Origin: an uncultured Campylobacter sp.
Lineage (GTDB): Bacteria; Campylobacterota; Campylobacteria; Campylobacterales; Campylobacteraceae
Direction: 5' to 3'
DNA length: 64,000 bases
Assembly (NCBI RefSeq): GCF_938045405.1
Contig: NZ_CALIMW010000057.1
Coordinates: forward strand, 21,921 to 85,920
Each line of letters begins with the position of its first letter. Within the stretch, counting starts at the first letter, position 1. The notes under the pieces were generated by a model. That model had not been told where the DNA came from. It made no database searches and saw only the letters and a program-made list of their open reading frames with translations. The position numbers were made by a program, and so were the translations under genes. Below are positions 1-7,926 of the stretch, piece by piece.

Positions 1-93
1 AATAAAATTTTAGATGAGCAGCTTCAGCTTAGCTCGGGCGAATACACGCTTCAAGTAGGGAAGAAGAAATTCGCTAAATTAAAGGTGGATTAA
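1..93 (+). CDS. tyrS: C-terminal end of tyrosyl-tRNA synthetase (partial)
   Basis: The window opens inside a reading frame of 30 codons ending in TAA at 91-93. The visible tail contains GEYTLQVGKKKF, which resembles the end of the S4-like RNA-binding domain of bacterial TyrRS. In C. jejuni tyrS lies immediately upstream of the same nitronate monooxygenase and amidase pair, so gene order supports the call. The stop overlaps the next start by one base, suggesting one operon. The catalytic part lies outside the window, so identity rests on about 30 residues plus synteny. Confidence 0.6.
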   Translation, partial: NKILDEQLQLSSGEYTLQVGKKKFAKLKVD

Positions 94-1181
94 TGAGTAT
101 AAAGATAGGCAAACACGAGATTGCGCACCCGATAATTCAAGGCGGCATGGGACTTGGTATCAGCTGGGACAAGCTAGCCGGCAATGTCAGCCTAAACGGC
201 TGTCTAGGCGTCATTAGCTCGGTCGGCACCGGCTATTACGAAAATCTTAAATTTGCCAAAAAATCGCTCGATGGCAGACCATATCAAAGCGAGAATTTTT
301 ATAGCAAAGAGGCGCTTTTTGCGATAGTGCGAAACGCCCGTAAAATTTGCGGCAATGCGCCTTTGGGGATGAACGTAATGTGTGCGGCGAACGACTACGA
401 GCGCATCGTAAGGGATTCGTGCGAGGCGGGTATCGACATCATCATAAGCGGCGCGGGACTTCCTACCAATCTGCCGGAATTTACGGCAGATTTCCCGAAC
501 GTCGCGCTCGTGCCCATCGTCTCCTCCGCCAAGGCTCTTAAGATCATCGCCAAACGCTGGAAGCAGCGCTACGACAGAATTCCCGACGCCGTAGTGCTGG
601 AGGGTCCTCTTAGCGGCGGACATCAGGGCTTTACCTACGAGCAGTGCGGCGATCCGGCGTTTGCGCTGGATAATCTAATCCCGCAAGTAAAAGCGGAAAT
701 CTCGCAATGGGGCAGCTTCCCGCTATTTGTCGCAGGCGGAATTTGGGATAAAACCGACATCGATCGCGTGAAATCTTTGGGCGCGGACGGCGTGCAGATG
801 GGTACGCGCTTCATCGGCACCTTTGAATGCGACGCCGCGGAGGAATTTAAGCAGGTGCTTCTTAATGCCAAAAAAGAGGACATCCGGCTTCTAAAATCGC
901 CCGTAGGCTATCCCGCGCGAGGAATTCATACCAATCTGCAAGATATGATCGCCGCAGGCACGGCGCCTAAGATCCGCTGTATCAGCAACTGCGTAAGCCC
1001 ATGCGAGCGCGGCAAAGGCGCTAACGCCGTAGGATACTGCATCGCCGACCGCCTAAGCGACGCATATCTGGGCAAAACGCAAAGCGGCCTGTTTTTCACC
1101 GGCGCGAACGGATGGCGATTAAACGAGATAATATCCGTGAAGGAATTGATAGAAAAACTTGTAAATGGCGAAGATAGTTAA
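93..1181 (+). CDS. Nitronate monooxygenase / 2-nitropropane dioxygenase family flavoprotein
   Basis: A 362-residue protein of the FMN-dependent NMO/FabK-like TIM-barrel family. Visible family motifs are PIIQGGMG at the N-terminus, ISGAGLPTNLPE (about 118-130), LEGPLSGGHQG (about 168-179, holding the conserved active-site histidine), FVAGGIWD and the phosphate-binding GADGVQMGTRF. Members oxidise alkyl nitronates; some act as enoyl-ACP reductases (FabK), and the sequence does not separate these cleanly. The ATG overlaps the tyrS stop by one base, and the 3' end overlaps the amidase start by 17 bases, so the three genes appear cotranscribed. The C. jejuni counterpart sits in the same place. Confidence 0.9.
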   Translation: MSIKIGKHEIAHPIIQGGMGLGISWDKLAGNVSLNGCLGVISSVGTGYYENLKFAKKSLDGRPYQSENFYSKEALFAIVRNARKICGNAPLGMNVMCAANDYERIVRDSCEAGIDIIISGAGLPTNLPEFTADFPNVALVPIVSSAKALKIIAKRWKQRYDRIPDAVVLEGPLSGGHQGFTYEQCGDPAFALDNLIPQVKAEISQWGSFPLFVAGGIWDKTDIDRVKSLGADGVQMGTRFIGTFECDAAEEFKQVLLNAKKEDIRLLKSPVGYPARGIHTNLQDMIAAGTAPKIRCISNCVSPCERGKGANAVGYCIADRLSDAYLGKTQSGLFFTGANGWRLNEIISVKELIEKLVNGEDS

Positions 1182-3003
1182 AATTTTTCTAATCGCGGCT
1201 TTTAGCTGCGTATTGGCGTTTGGAGCTTCCAGCGAGGCGTTTTTTGCGAAATTCGACAAGGATTTCATCGTAGCGACGCCGAATTATAAGCGCTCGCTGC
1301 ACAAGGAGCTAAAATCGCTCTACCAAGGCGCGTCCGATAAAGAAGTCCGCATCAAAGCGCTAAAGAGGCTGGTTTACAGCTCGAAAAATTTAGGGCTTGA
1401 TTCCTCGCCTTATGAATCTGCGCTAGCCAAATTACAGGGCAAAGCAAGCGATAGCAGCACGCATTCTAAAAAACTCAAAGATGAAAACGCAAAAAATTCC
1501 AAAAGCTCGGACGAGAAAAACGCTTCAAATTTAGCGCATAGCCCCAAAGCCTCCGCCTCCAAAAATTCTAAAAATTCAAAATATTCCACTTCCAAAAATC
1601 TCAAAAATACGCGCGCGCCAGAAGAAGCCGATCTAAGCTCGCTATCTAGTGAGGATTTGGAATTTTTACGCTCCACTAGGCCCCGCGGCGCGGACGACGC
1701 AAAAAATTCAACAGACGATGCGCATAGCAGCGACTCAAGCGAAAATCCCGCAGGAGCCAACGACTCCTCGCAAGCGCAGAATTCAGCAGGTAGTACTGCG
1801 ACCGAGCGATTAGATTCTGAGCTTCGCAAAAGCAGCGTAAAAAAATCCTCCTCCGATGCCAAACTCGCTTTAGCATCGCTGCGCGGCGATGGGGATGAGA
1901 TCGTGCTTGAGTTTAACCGCGATCTAAAGCGCGGCGATTATAAAGATTTTACGATCGCAAGTAGCGATAATTTTCGCTTCGTGATTGATTTTAGCGCGCG
2001 GCAAAAGTCACAAAAAACGCGGCTTAAAGATAGCTTTGTTAGCGATGTACGCGTCTCGCAATACAACGACAAGACCGTGCGCATCGTACTTAGCGACCCG
2101 AAAGAATTTAACGCAAACGTTGAAATTAGCGGCAATATGATGATTTTAAGTACGGCTGAAGGCTTAAAAGCCGCAAAATCCGCGCGCGCAGAAAAAAACA
2201 AGGATCAAAAATCAGGGCGCAATCGCAGACGCGAGCAAGATAGCGAGCCGCAAATCAGCACGATAGATGATGCGCAAGGTGCCAAAACCGCGTCCGTGGC
2301 CGTCGGTAAAATTTACAAATCGACCAAGGGCAAGCTCATCGTAATTGATCCGGGTCACGGCGGCAGCGATTCGGGCGCGGTCGGAAACGGGCTGAAGGAA
2401 AAAAATGTCGTGCTAGCCACATCCAAAAAGCTCGGCGCATTGCTTCAGAAACGCGGCTATAAGGTGCTTTATACGCGCAGCACCGACGTTTTTATAAATT
2501 TAAGGTCGCGCACCGCTTTCGCCGCTAAAAAAAACGCCGATATGTTTATCTCGATCCACGCAAACGCCGCTCCTAACGCTAGCTCAGCACTTAAAATGAG
2601 CGGCGTGGAGACCTTTTTCTTAAGCCCGGCTAGAAGCGAGCGCAGCAAAAACGCCGCCGCGCTCGAAAACAGGGGCGATTTGGAGGATATGAATACCTTC
2701 TCGAAGCAGACCTTCCTAAATTTTTTAAACCGCGAGAAGATAATCTCTTCAAACAAGCTTGCCATCGATATTCAAAGCTATATGCTAAGCTCGGTCAAAA
2801 AGAGCTTCTCAAGCAGAGACGGAGGCGTGCGCGAGGCGCCATTTTGGGTGTTGGTGGGCGCTACGATGCCCGCGGTGCTCGTGGAGATGGGCTACATCAC
2901 GCACCCGCAGGAGGGTAAAAATTTAGGCAAAAGCGCCTATCAGGACCGCATCGCCCAAGGCATCGCAAACGGCGTAGACGCGTACTTTCAGAAAAACAAG
3001 TGA
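1165..3003 (+). CDS. amiA: N-acetylmuramoyl-L-alanine amidase (AmiA/AmiC type)
   Basis: A 612-residue periplasmic zinc amidase that cleaves the bond between MurNAc and the stem peptide, normally at the division septum. Order: signal peptide (1-20); small N-terminal region; a Ser/Lys/Asp/Asn-rich stretch (about 85-220) containing several RAATTY words at DNA level; an AMIN-like domain (about 230-330); and an Amidase_3 domain (about 390-610). Zinc ligands and catalytic residues are recognisable: DPGHGG (H398), E412, SIHANA (H465) and VEMGYITHP (E574). The domains appear intact. The start overlaps the upstream gene by 17 bp. The ftsEX/EnvC-like genes at 10.0-12.9 kb would be the expected activators. 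Confidence 0.93.
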   Translation: MAKIVKIFLIAAFSCVLAFGASSEAFFAKFDKDFIVATPNYKRSLHKELKSLYQGASDKEVRIKALKRLVYSSKNLGLDSSPYESALAKLQGKASDSSTHSKKLKDENAKNSKSSDEKNASNLAHSPKASASKNSKNSKYSTSKNLKNTRAPEEADLSSLSSEDLEFLRSTRPRGADDAKNSTDDAHSSDSSENPAGANDSSQAQNSAGSTATERLDSELRKSSVKKSSSDAKLALASLRGDGDEIVLEFNRDLKRGDYKDFTIASSDNFRFVIDFSARQKSQKTRLKDSFVSDVRVSQYNDKTVRIVLSDPKEFNANVEISGNMMILSTAEGLKAAKSARAEKNKDQKSGRNRRREQDSEPQISTIDDAQGAKTASVAVGKIYKSTKGKLIVIDPGHGGSDSGAVGNGLKEKNVVLATSKKLGALLQKRGYKVLYTRSTDVFINLRSRTAFAAKKNADMFISIHANAAPNASSALKMSGVETFFLSPARSERSKNAAALENRGDLEDMNTFSKQTFLNFLNREKIISSNKLAIDIQSYMLSSVKKSFSSRDGGVREAPFWVLVGATMPAVLVEMGYITHPQEGKNLGKSAYQDRIAQGIANGVDAYFQKNK

Positions 3004-3670
3004 TGAAATTTCACGCGCTGCGCTTTCTGAGAGCAGGATGAAATTTTATTTCGGCGCGAGATTTGCTCCGCGGATATAAGTTTGGTGAGCGGCACAGATC
3101 TTGCGATAAACAGAGCGCGGAGGCGGTAAATTTAAAATTTTAAAGCCCACAGCGCTAAATTTAAAGCAAAACGTGCGGCGTTTGCATGCAAAATTCGCTC
3201 GCATGCCAAATATTTACTACGGGCAGGTAAATTTTACGGAGCGTCTTGCGGCGCCACGAGCTAGGGATGTATACGGCTTAGGCGCGGAATTTTAACGCGG
3301 CTCGGCGTAAAATTTTAAAGCACGGACTTGACACCACTTGCTCAGCATAGTGCGACTGGCGGTAAAATTTACCGACAGAATCGCATTTAAGCCGCGCGAA
3401 AATAGCGATTTTGTCGCACTAACGCAAGTCGTGTTTCAAACCGCATCCGCGCAATTAGGATTGCGTTTAAGTTATGAGTATGTGTATCGCTCAAGCCACG
3501 CTTAACGGCGCAGTGGCGTCCTGAAATTTCGCTCTATGTCCGCAGGACGCGCAATAATATTTGCGTAATGCTGCGAACGCGGCAATTACAGCGTGCCGAT
3601 GCCTGCGCTCTATGTGCATTAAAGGTGCGGCTGAATCGTAAATTTAAAGATAAAATTTAAAAGGTCTGAA
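3004..3670 (+). other. Intergenic stretch without a recognisable gene
   Basis: About 670 bp with no convincing reading frame in either direction and no tRNA-like fold that I can see. It carries roughly a dozen RAATTY words (for example near 3006, 3039, 3133, 3360 and 3650) set in GC-rich sequence. It could be the remains of a decayed gene, but nothing in it is recognisable. Confidence 0.5.
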
Positions 3671-4390
3671 ATGAAAAAAATCGTATTTTTGATCCTGCTT
3701 TTCGCAGCCGTTGCGCTCGCGCTTTATGTTACTTCGCGCGTAAATCCAAATCTTTTCGCCGAAATCAAAATCCTAGGCGCACTACTAAACGCCACGATTT
3801 TCGGCGTCGCGCTCATCGCCTTAGCGATCGGCGAAAAGGAGCTCGTGCGCTTTCCGTTTCTTACCGCCTCGCTACTGGCGCTGTTTTCGGGACTGGTAGA
3901 GGGCGTGCTGCTCTTCGAAAACCGCTACTACATCGCGATCACGGCGGCAGCGTTCGTCGCCTTCGTCTTTTATCTGCAGATAAGGCACAAAAGATTTTCA
4001 AACAAAGCTTATAAAAATTCTGCGAACGAAGGCTCTAGAAATTTAGATGAGAGCGCAAATTTAAAAGACGCGGATTTCGGCGGCGCAAAAGAGGCGCAGG
4101 AGCTGCAAAATAAAAGCGCCGCGGCGGATGAAATTTTAAACTTTAAAAGCGGTGGCGAAATTTCAAATTCTCAAAGCGAGGATGAAATTTTAAATTCTAG
4201 TGGCGATCTCGGTGAAAATTTCGCGAGCGGCGCCGATGAAAATTCTACGCATCGCGCTGATGAAAATTCCGACGAAAATTTTAAAATTTTAAACGGCGGC
4301 GCGGGCGAAGGTAGCGCGGACGAAAATTCCGTGCAAAATTTCAATCAGGATGGTGAAAATTCCGCGCCCGGCGCAAGGCGCGATAGATGA
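3671..4390 (+). CDS. Membrane protein of unknown function with low-complexity tail
   Basis: A 239-residue protein I do not recognise. The first 115 residues form about four hydrophobic membrane segments (near 4-22, 32-52, 62-80 and 85-105), ending in a short basic stretch. The last 120 residues are acidic and low-complexity, built from words such as DEILN, DENS and ENF, and coincide with an array of RAATTY DNA words (4015-4362). The stop overlaps the next gene in an ATGA arrangement, so the two small membrane proteins are probably translated together. The tail is unlikely to be folded, and its length may vary between strains. Confidence 0.65.
   Translation: MKKIVFLILLFAAVALALYVTSRVNPNLFAEIKILGALLNATIFGVALIALAIGEKELVRFPFLTASLLALFSGLVEGVLLFENRYYIAITAAAFVAFVFYLQIRHKRFSNKAYKNSANEGSRNLDESANLKDADFGGAKEAQELQNKSAAADEILNFKSGGEISNSQSEDEILNSSGDLGENFASGADENSTHRADENSDENFKILNGGAGEGSADENSVQNFNQDGENSAPGARRDR
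4015..4362 (+). repeat. RAATTY array inside a membrane-protein gene
   Basis: Hand count: 16 RAATTY words (AAATTT or AAATTC) in 348 bp, starting at 4015, 4039, 4057, 4131, 4158, 4165, 4185, 4192, 4216, 4240, 4264, 4276, 4284, 4324, 4336 and 4357. They fall in two codon phases of the same gene, read as Glu-Ile-Leu in one and Glu-Asn-Ser/Phe in the other. This points to conservation of the DNA word, not of a peptide. Confidence 0.75.
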
Positions 4391-4713
4391 TCAAATCCGC
4401 GCTGATCGCGCTTGCAGTGATATTTTTGCTGCTTTTAAATTTAGCCAATCTCTTCGGCATGACACGCATAAGCGGGCCGGTGCCTGCGATGATCTGGTTT
4501 GCGATCAGCTTCTGCGGGGTTTTTTACCTATACAAATTTTGCGGCGCAAAGCCCGTCGCGGCGCGGATCGGGATCTTTGCCGTAGCCTTCGTGGGCGGGT
4601 TTTTCACGAGCGTTTTGTACTACGGATTTTTTAATTCGCAAACTTTGGAATTTGCCTTTACATACGCCCTTTTCGCGGTGGTTTTTACGCTCGGTATCGG
4701 CGTGATTTTGTAG
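4387..4713 (+). CDS. Small membrane protein of unknown function
   Basis: A 108-residue protein made almost wholly of about four membrane-spanning segments (near 4-24, 33-52, 60-80 and 88-106). It starts within the stop of the preceding gene (ATGA), so the pair is probably an operon and may act together at the inner membrane. No family is recognised and no catalytic motif is visible. It is followed by about 100 bp and then the 3' end of rodA on the opposite strand. Confidence 0.65.
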   Translation: MIKSALIALAVIFLLLLNLANLFGMTRISGPVPAMIWFAISFCGVFYLYKFCGAKPVAARIGIFAVAFVGGFFTSVLYYGFFNSQTLEFAFTYALFAVVFTLGIGVIL

Positions 4714-4815
4714 CGAGTTTTAATTTAGCGCCTACTTCAAATTTCACCGCCGACTTAAAAACAAGTCCTGCGCGATTTTGTAGAATTTCAAAATTTATCC
4801 GTGCGAGAACCAAAT

Positions 4816-5922
4816 TTACATCCTTATCTTGTAGGTTTTGTAGTTATCCTTCATCCTAAACGTCAGCAAATTTTGCAAAATTCCAAAGAGGATCATAAAG
4901 GTGATGAAGCTGCTACCGCCATAGCTGAAAAACGGCAGCGGCACGCCTACGACGGGCGCGAAACCCACCACCATCGAGATATTAACGCCCGTGTAGATGA
5001 AAATGAGCGAGGCAAGCGCGCTCGTAAAGACCCGTATCAGATAGTCGCTTTTAAAATCGTAGTTCAGGCTCAGCAGATGCAGTATCAGCAGCGCATACAG
5101 CGCGATCAGCGCGGCAGCCCCCACGAAGCCGAAGCGCTCGATCGTATAAGCGAAGATAAAATCGCTCGTCGCAATCGGCAAGAATTTAAAGTGCGTCTGC
5201 GTCGCTTCATCCTTATCCTTGCCGTAGATGCCGCCGTTTCCGATAGCGATGATCGCCTGCTTGACCTGGTAATTGGGCTCCTCGCTGATAAAATCGGCGA
5301 TGCGCTTTTTTTGATAATCGTGCATGTTTTCGTACAAAATCGGCGAGCTGGCCACAAAAACGATGATCAGCGTAAGCCAAATTTTTTTATCCACGCCGAT
5401 GATGAAAAGAATAGCAAATCCGGTCAAAAAAAGTATCGCGGCGGTGCCCAGATCGGGCTCTTTAGCGATCAAAACGAAAGGTAGAAGTATGTAAAAGCTA
5501 AGGCGCAAAAAATCCTTCAGCCCGTAGCCGTTTTTCGGCGGCGGATTTTTATGTATAAGATACATCAGCATCAGGATAAACGCGGGCTTCATCACCTCGC
5601 TGGGCTGCAGCGTAAAATGCACGAAAGGGATCTCCAGCCAGCGCCTAGCTCCTAGCTTGCTAACGCCGAAAAAATCGACGCTGAGCAGCAATATGATATT
5701 TGTCCAATAAAATATCGGAATCAGATATAAAAATTTGCGTATCGGAAAGAGAAAAAATAGAGTAAAAACGGCAAATCCTACGCCGAAATAAACGACCTGT
5801 TTCGATGAGAGTACGTCGTTTGCCTCGCTTATTAAAACGTATGAAAAAACCACTATCGGCACGATCAAAAAAGGTTGAATGAAATCAAAATATGCTAAAA
5901 TCTTTTTGTCAATTTTAAACAA
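4816..5922 (-). CDS. rodA: Rod-shape-determining protein RodA (SEDS peptidoglycan polymerase)
   Basis: A 368-residue polytopic membrane protein of the FtsW/RodA/SpoVE family, the glycosyltransferase of lateral wall synthesis that works with PBP2. About ten hydrophobic segments are visible. Family motifs include QPSEVMKPAF (about 122-131), KEPDLGTA (about 160-167, with the catalytic aspartate) and PFFSYGGSSF near the C-terminus (about 330-340). The start is TTG, and the sequence upstream of it (AGGA) is a plausible ribosome-binding site. It is divergent from the pseudouridine synthase gene. RodA is chosen over FtsW by its length and by the C. jejuni gene order (mrdB next to the pseudouridine synthase). 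Confidence 0.92.
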   Translation of the reverse strand: MFKIDKKILAYFDFIQPFLIVPIVVFSYVLISEANDVLSSKQVVYFGVGFAVFTLFFLFPIRKFLYLIPIFYWTNIILLLSVDFFGVSKLGARRWLEIPFVHFTLQPSEVMKPAFILMLMYLIHKNPPPKNGYGLKDFLRLSFYILLPFVLIAKEPDLGTAAILFLTGFAILFIIGVDKKIWLTLIIVFVASSPILYENMHDYQKKRIADFISEEPNYQVKQAIIAIGNGGIYGKDKDEATQTHFKFLPIATSDFIFAYTIERFGFVGAAALIALYALLILHLLSLNYDFKSDYLIRVFTSALASLIFIYTGVNISMVVGFAPVVGVPLPFFSYGGSSFITFMILFGILQNLLTFRMKDNYKTYKIRM

Positions 5923-5975
5923 CGCTTAATCCTAATTAAAATTTTGACGTAAGAATAGCCAAAAAAGGTATAAAT

Positions 5976-7328
5976 TTGGATAATCTAATAGCACAATGCA
6001 GCGAAAGGCTCGACGTTTTTTTAAGCTCGCAGCTTGGAATTTCGCGCAACCAAATATCAAGCCTGATCAAATCCGCAGCGGTCAGAGTGGACGGCGCGGT
6101 GCAAACTAAGCCCGGCTACAAACTATCTGCAGGCGAGCTCGTGCACATCGACTACCCCGCGCCTGCGCCGCAGCAAACGAGCGCGGAGCGGCTGAATTTC
6201 GACGTTAAAATTTTATACGAGGACGATGATCTGCTCGTGGTAAATAAGCCCGCGGGCCTTACCGTCCACCCCGCCGCAAGCGTCAAAGAACCCACGCTCG
6301 TGGACTGGCTCAAGTCTCGCGGCTATCTGCTTTCCACGCTCGGCGGCGAGCTTCGCGCAGGCATCGTGCACCGCCTTGATAAGCTTACCAGCGGCGCCCT
6401 GCTCGTCGCTAAAAACAACGCCGCGCATGCCGCGCTATCGGCACAGCTAAGCGATAAGAGCATGGGGCGGATATACCTCGCGCTCATCGATCTGCCGCTG
6501 AAAGAACCCTGCGTGATCGAGCGCCCGATCGCTCGCAACCCAGCAAACCGCCTAAAAATGGGGATCGTACCCGGCGGGCGCAACGCAAAGAGCGCGTTTT
6601 ATGAAATTCTAAGCGGCACAGAACTAACGGAGCTTCAAAACTCCGCCCAGAAGTGCGATGAAATTTTAAGTACGGGCGCGAGTACGGCTGCGGGCAAGAG
6701 CGCGGGCATGGATGAAATTTTAAACGACTATGCAGGCGCGGACAACGCGGACGAAATCTCAAATAGCTGCATGCAGAGCGCGGATAAAATTTCAATCCAA
6801 AGCGCAGATAAAATTCCAAGCAGCCGCGCGGGCAACGCAGGTAAAATTCCAAACAATCTCGTAGATAGCGCAGATAAAATTTTAACCGCCAAAATGAGCG
6901 CGGATCAAACCCGCACCGCCCGTCTCGCCGAGAATAAATTTTTAAATTTTAAAAATCCCGCTCAAAACTATAAGTTGCCGCCGATAAACCTAAAGAGCTT
7001 TAATCTCGTCGCGGCAAAGCTCTTCACGGGTCGCACGCATCAGATCCGCGTGCATTTAAGCTCGATAAATCGGCACATTTTGGGCGATCATTTATACGGA
7101 TTTAAGAGCGAAAACGCTAAAATTAGCAGGATTTTGCTCCATGCCTATTTGCTCTATTTCATCCATCCGCGAAGCGGCAAAGAGGTGAAAATATGCGCGG
7201 GCTTGCCGAGCGAATTTCTAAATTTTACGACAAATCAAAAGGTAAAGGATGAAATTTATGAAAAAATTTTACCGACTAACGTTGAGCGCTACTTTAGCGA
7301 TATTAGCGGGTGGCTGCGCTATGTCTAG
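5976..7328 (+). CDS. RluD-family 23S rRNA pseudouridine synthase with a large low-complexity insert
   Basis: A 450-residue enzyme; typical members have about 300-330 residues. The N-terminal S4 domain (about 1-70) and catalytic domain are clear: HRLDKLTSG carries the catalytic Asp135, and GRTHQIRVHL with GDHLYG lie near residues 350-375. Between them, at about 215-338, is an insert rich in repeats such as SADKI and DEILN, encoded by spaced AAATTT/AAATTC words. The start is TTG preceded by AAAAAAGG. The 3' end overlaps the FlpA-like gene by about 70 bp. Which uridine is modified (RluC- or RluD-like) cannot be read from sequence. Whether the insert is tolerated as a surface loop is inference. 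Confidence 0.88.
   Translation: MDNLIAQCSERLDVFLSSQLGISRNQISSLIKSAAVRVDGAVQTKPGYKLSAGELVHIDYPAPAPQQTSAERLNFDVKILYEDDDLLVVNKPAGLTVHPAASVKEPTLVDWLKSRGYLLSTLGGELRAGIVHRLDKLTSGALLVAKNNAAHAALSAQLSDKSMGRIYLALIDLPLKEPCVIERPIARNPANRLKMGIVPGGRNAKSAFYEILSGTELTELQNSAQKCDEILSTGASTAAGKSAGMDEILNDYAGADNADEISNSCMQSADKISIQSADKIPSSRAGNAGKIPNNLVDSADKILTAKMSADQTRTARLAENKFLNFKNPAQNYKLPPINLKSFNLVAAKLFTGRTHQIRVHLSSINRHILGDHLYGFKSENAKISRILLHAYLLYFIHPRSGKEVKICAGLPSEFLNFTTNQKVKDEIYEKILPTNVERYFSDISGWLRYV
6661..6882 (+). repeat. RAATTY array with 33-bp units inside the pseudouridine synthase gene
   Basis: RAATTY words start at 6661, 6715, 6787, 6811, 6844 and 6877. The last three are exactly 33 bp apart, and the two 33-bp units (6808-6840 and 6841-6873) match at most positions, each beginning with a RATAAAATTCC-like core. 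All are in the same codon phase here (Lys/Glu-Ile). Confidence 0.65.
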
Positions 7329-7923
7329 CGCGCCTAGTGCAAGCGACGAGAGCCTGCCGCGCGTAGAGGGGATCAGGACGATCACGAGCGACGATGAGAT
7401 CGGGCTTGAGTGGCCTAGATACGACTCAAATACCGCCGTGTTGGGCTTTGTCGTCTACCGAGCACCTGCAAGCGGCGGCGAAGCCAAAAAGATCGCCACC
7501 ATCGCAGACCCATACTCCACTCACTACGTAGATACGAGGCTGCAGCCGGGCACTTCGTATAAATACACGGTGCGCACATACGGCGCCAAGGGCGTTTCGG
7601 CTCCTTCTCCGGTCGCTATCGCAAGCACCGCTAAGATGCTAGAGTCCGTGCCGTTTGCGCAGGCGATCTACGGGCTTCCGGGCCGCGTTAAGATCATCTG
7701 GCGCCCGCATCCGGATCTTCGCGTAAGCTCCTATCTAATCGAGCGCCGTCCTAAGGGAGGCGAGTCATGGAGCACGATTAAAGAGGTTCGCGGCAGACTT
7801 AGCGCTGAATATATCGACAATATCGATTACGGCGAAGGATACGAATACCGCATCACCGTCAAAACCGAAAACGGAGAGCTGTCCAAGCCTAGTGCAGTCA
7901 TTGCCGCAGCGCAGGCAGAATAA
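7258..7923 (+). CDS. flpA: Fibronectin type III-domain lipoprotein (FlpA-like)
   Basis: A 221-residue surface lipoprotein. A signal peptide ends in the lipobox LAGGC, so the mature protein starts at that cysteine (residue 20). Two FN3-like modules follow (about 40-125 and 130-220), with the typical YKYTVRTYG and YEYRITVKT strands. In C. jejuni the FlpA protein at this gene position binds host fibronectin; that protein is about twice as long with three FN3 modules, so binding here is not assured. An ATG at 7249 is in frame, but the AAAGG at 7244-7248 is correctly spaced only for the ATG at 7258. It overlaps the upstream gene and is 3 bp from trmB. Confidence 0.8.
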   Translation: MKKFYRLTLSATLAILAGGCAMSSAPSASDESLPRVEGIRTITSDDEIGLEWPRYDSNTAVLGFVVYRAPASGGEAKKIATIADPYSTHYVDTRLQPGTSYKYTVRTYGAKGVSAPSPVAIASTAKMLESVPFAQAIYGLPGRVKIIWRPHPDLRVSSYLIERRPKGGESWSTIKEVRGRLSAEYIDNIDYGEGYEYRITVKTENGELSKPSAVIAAAQAE

Positions 7924-7926
7924 AGT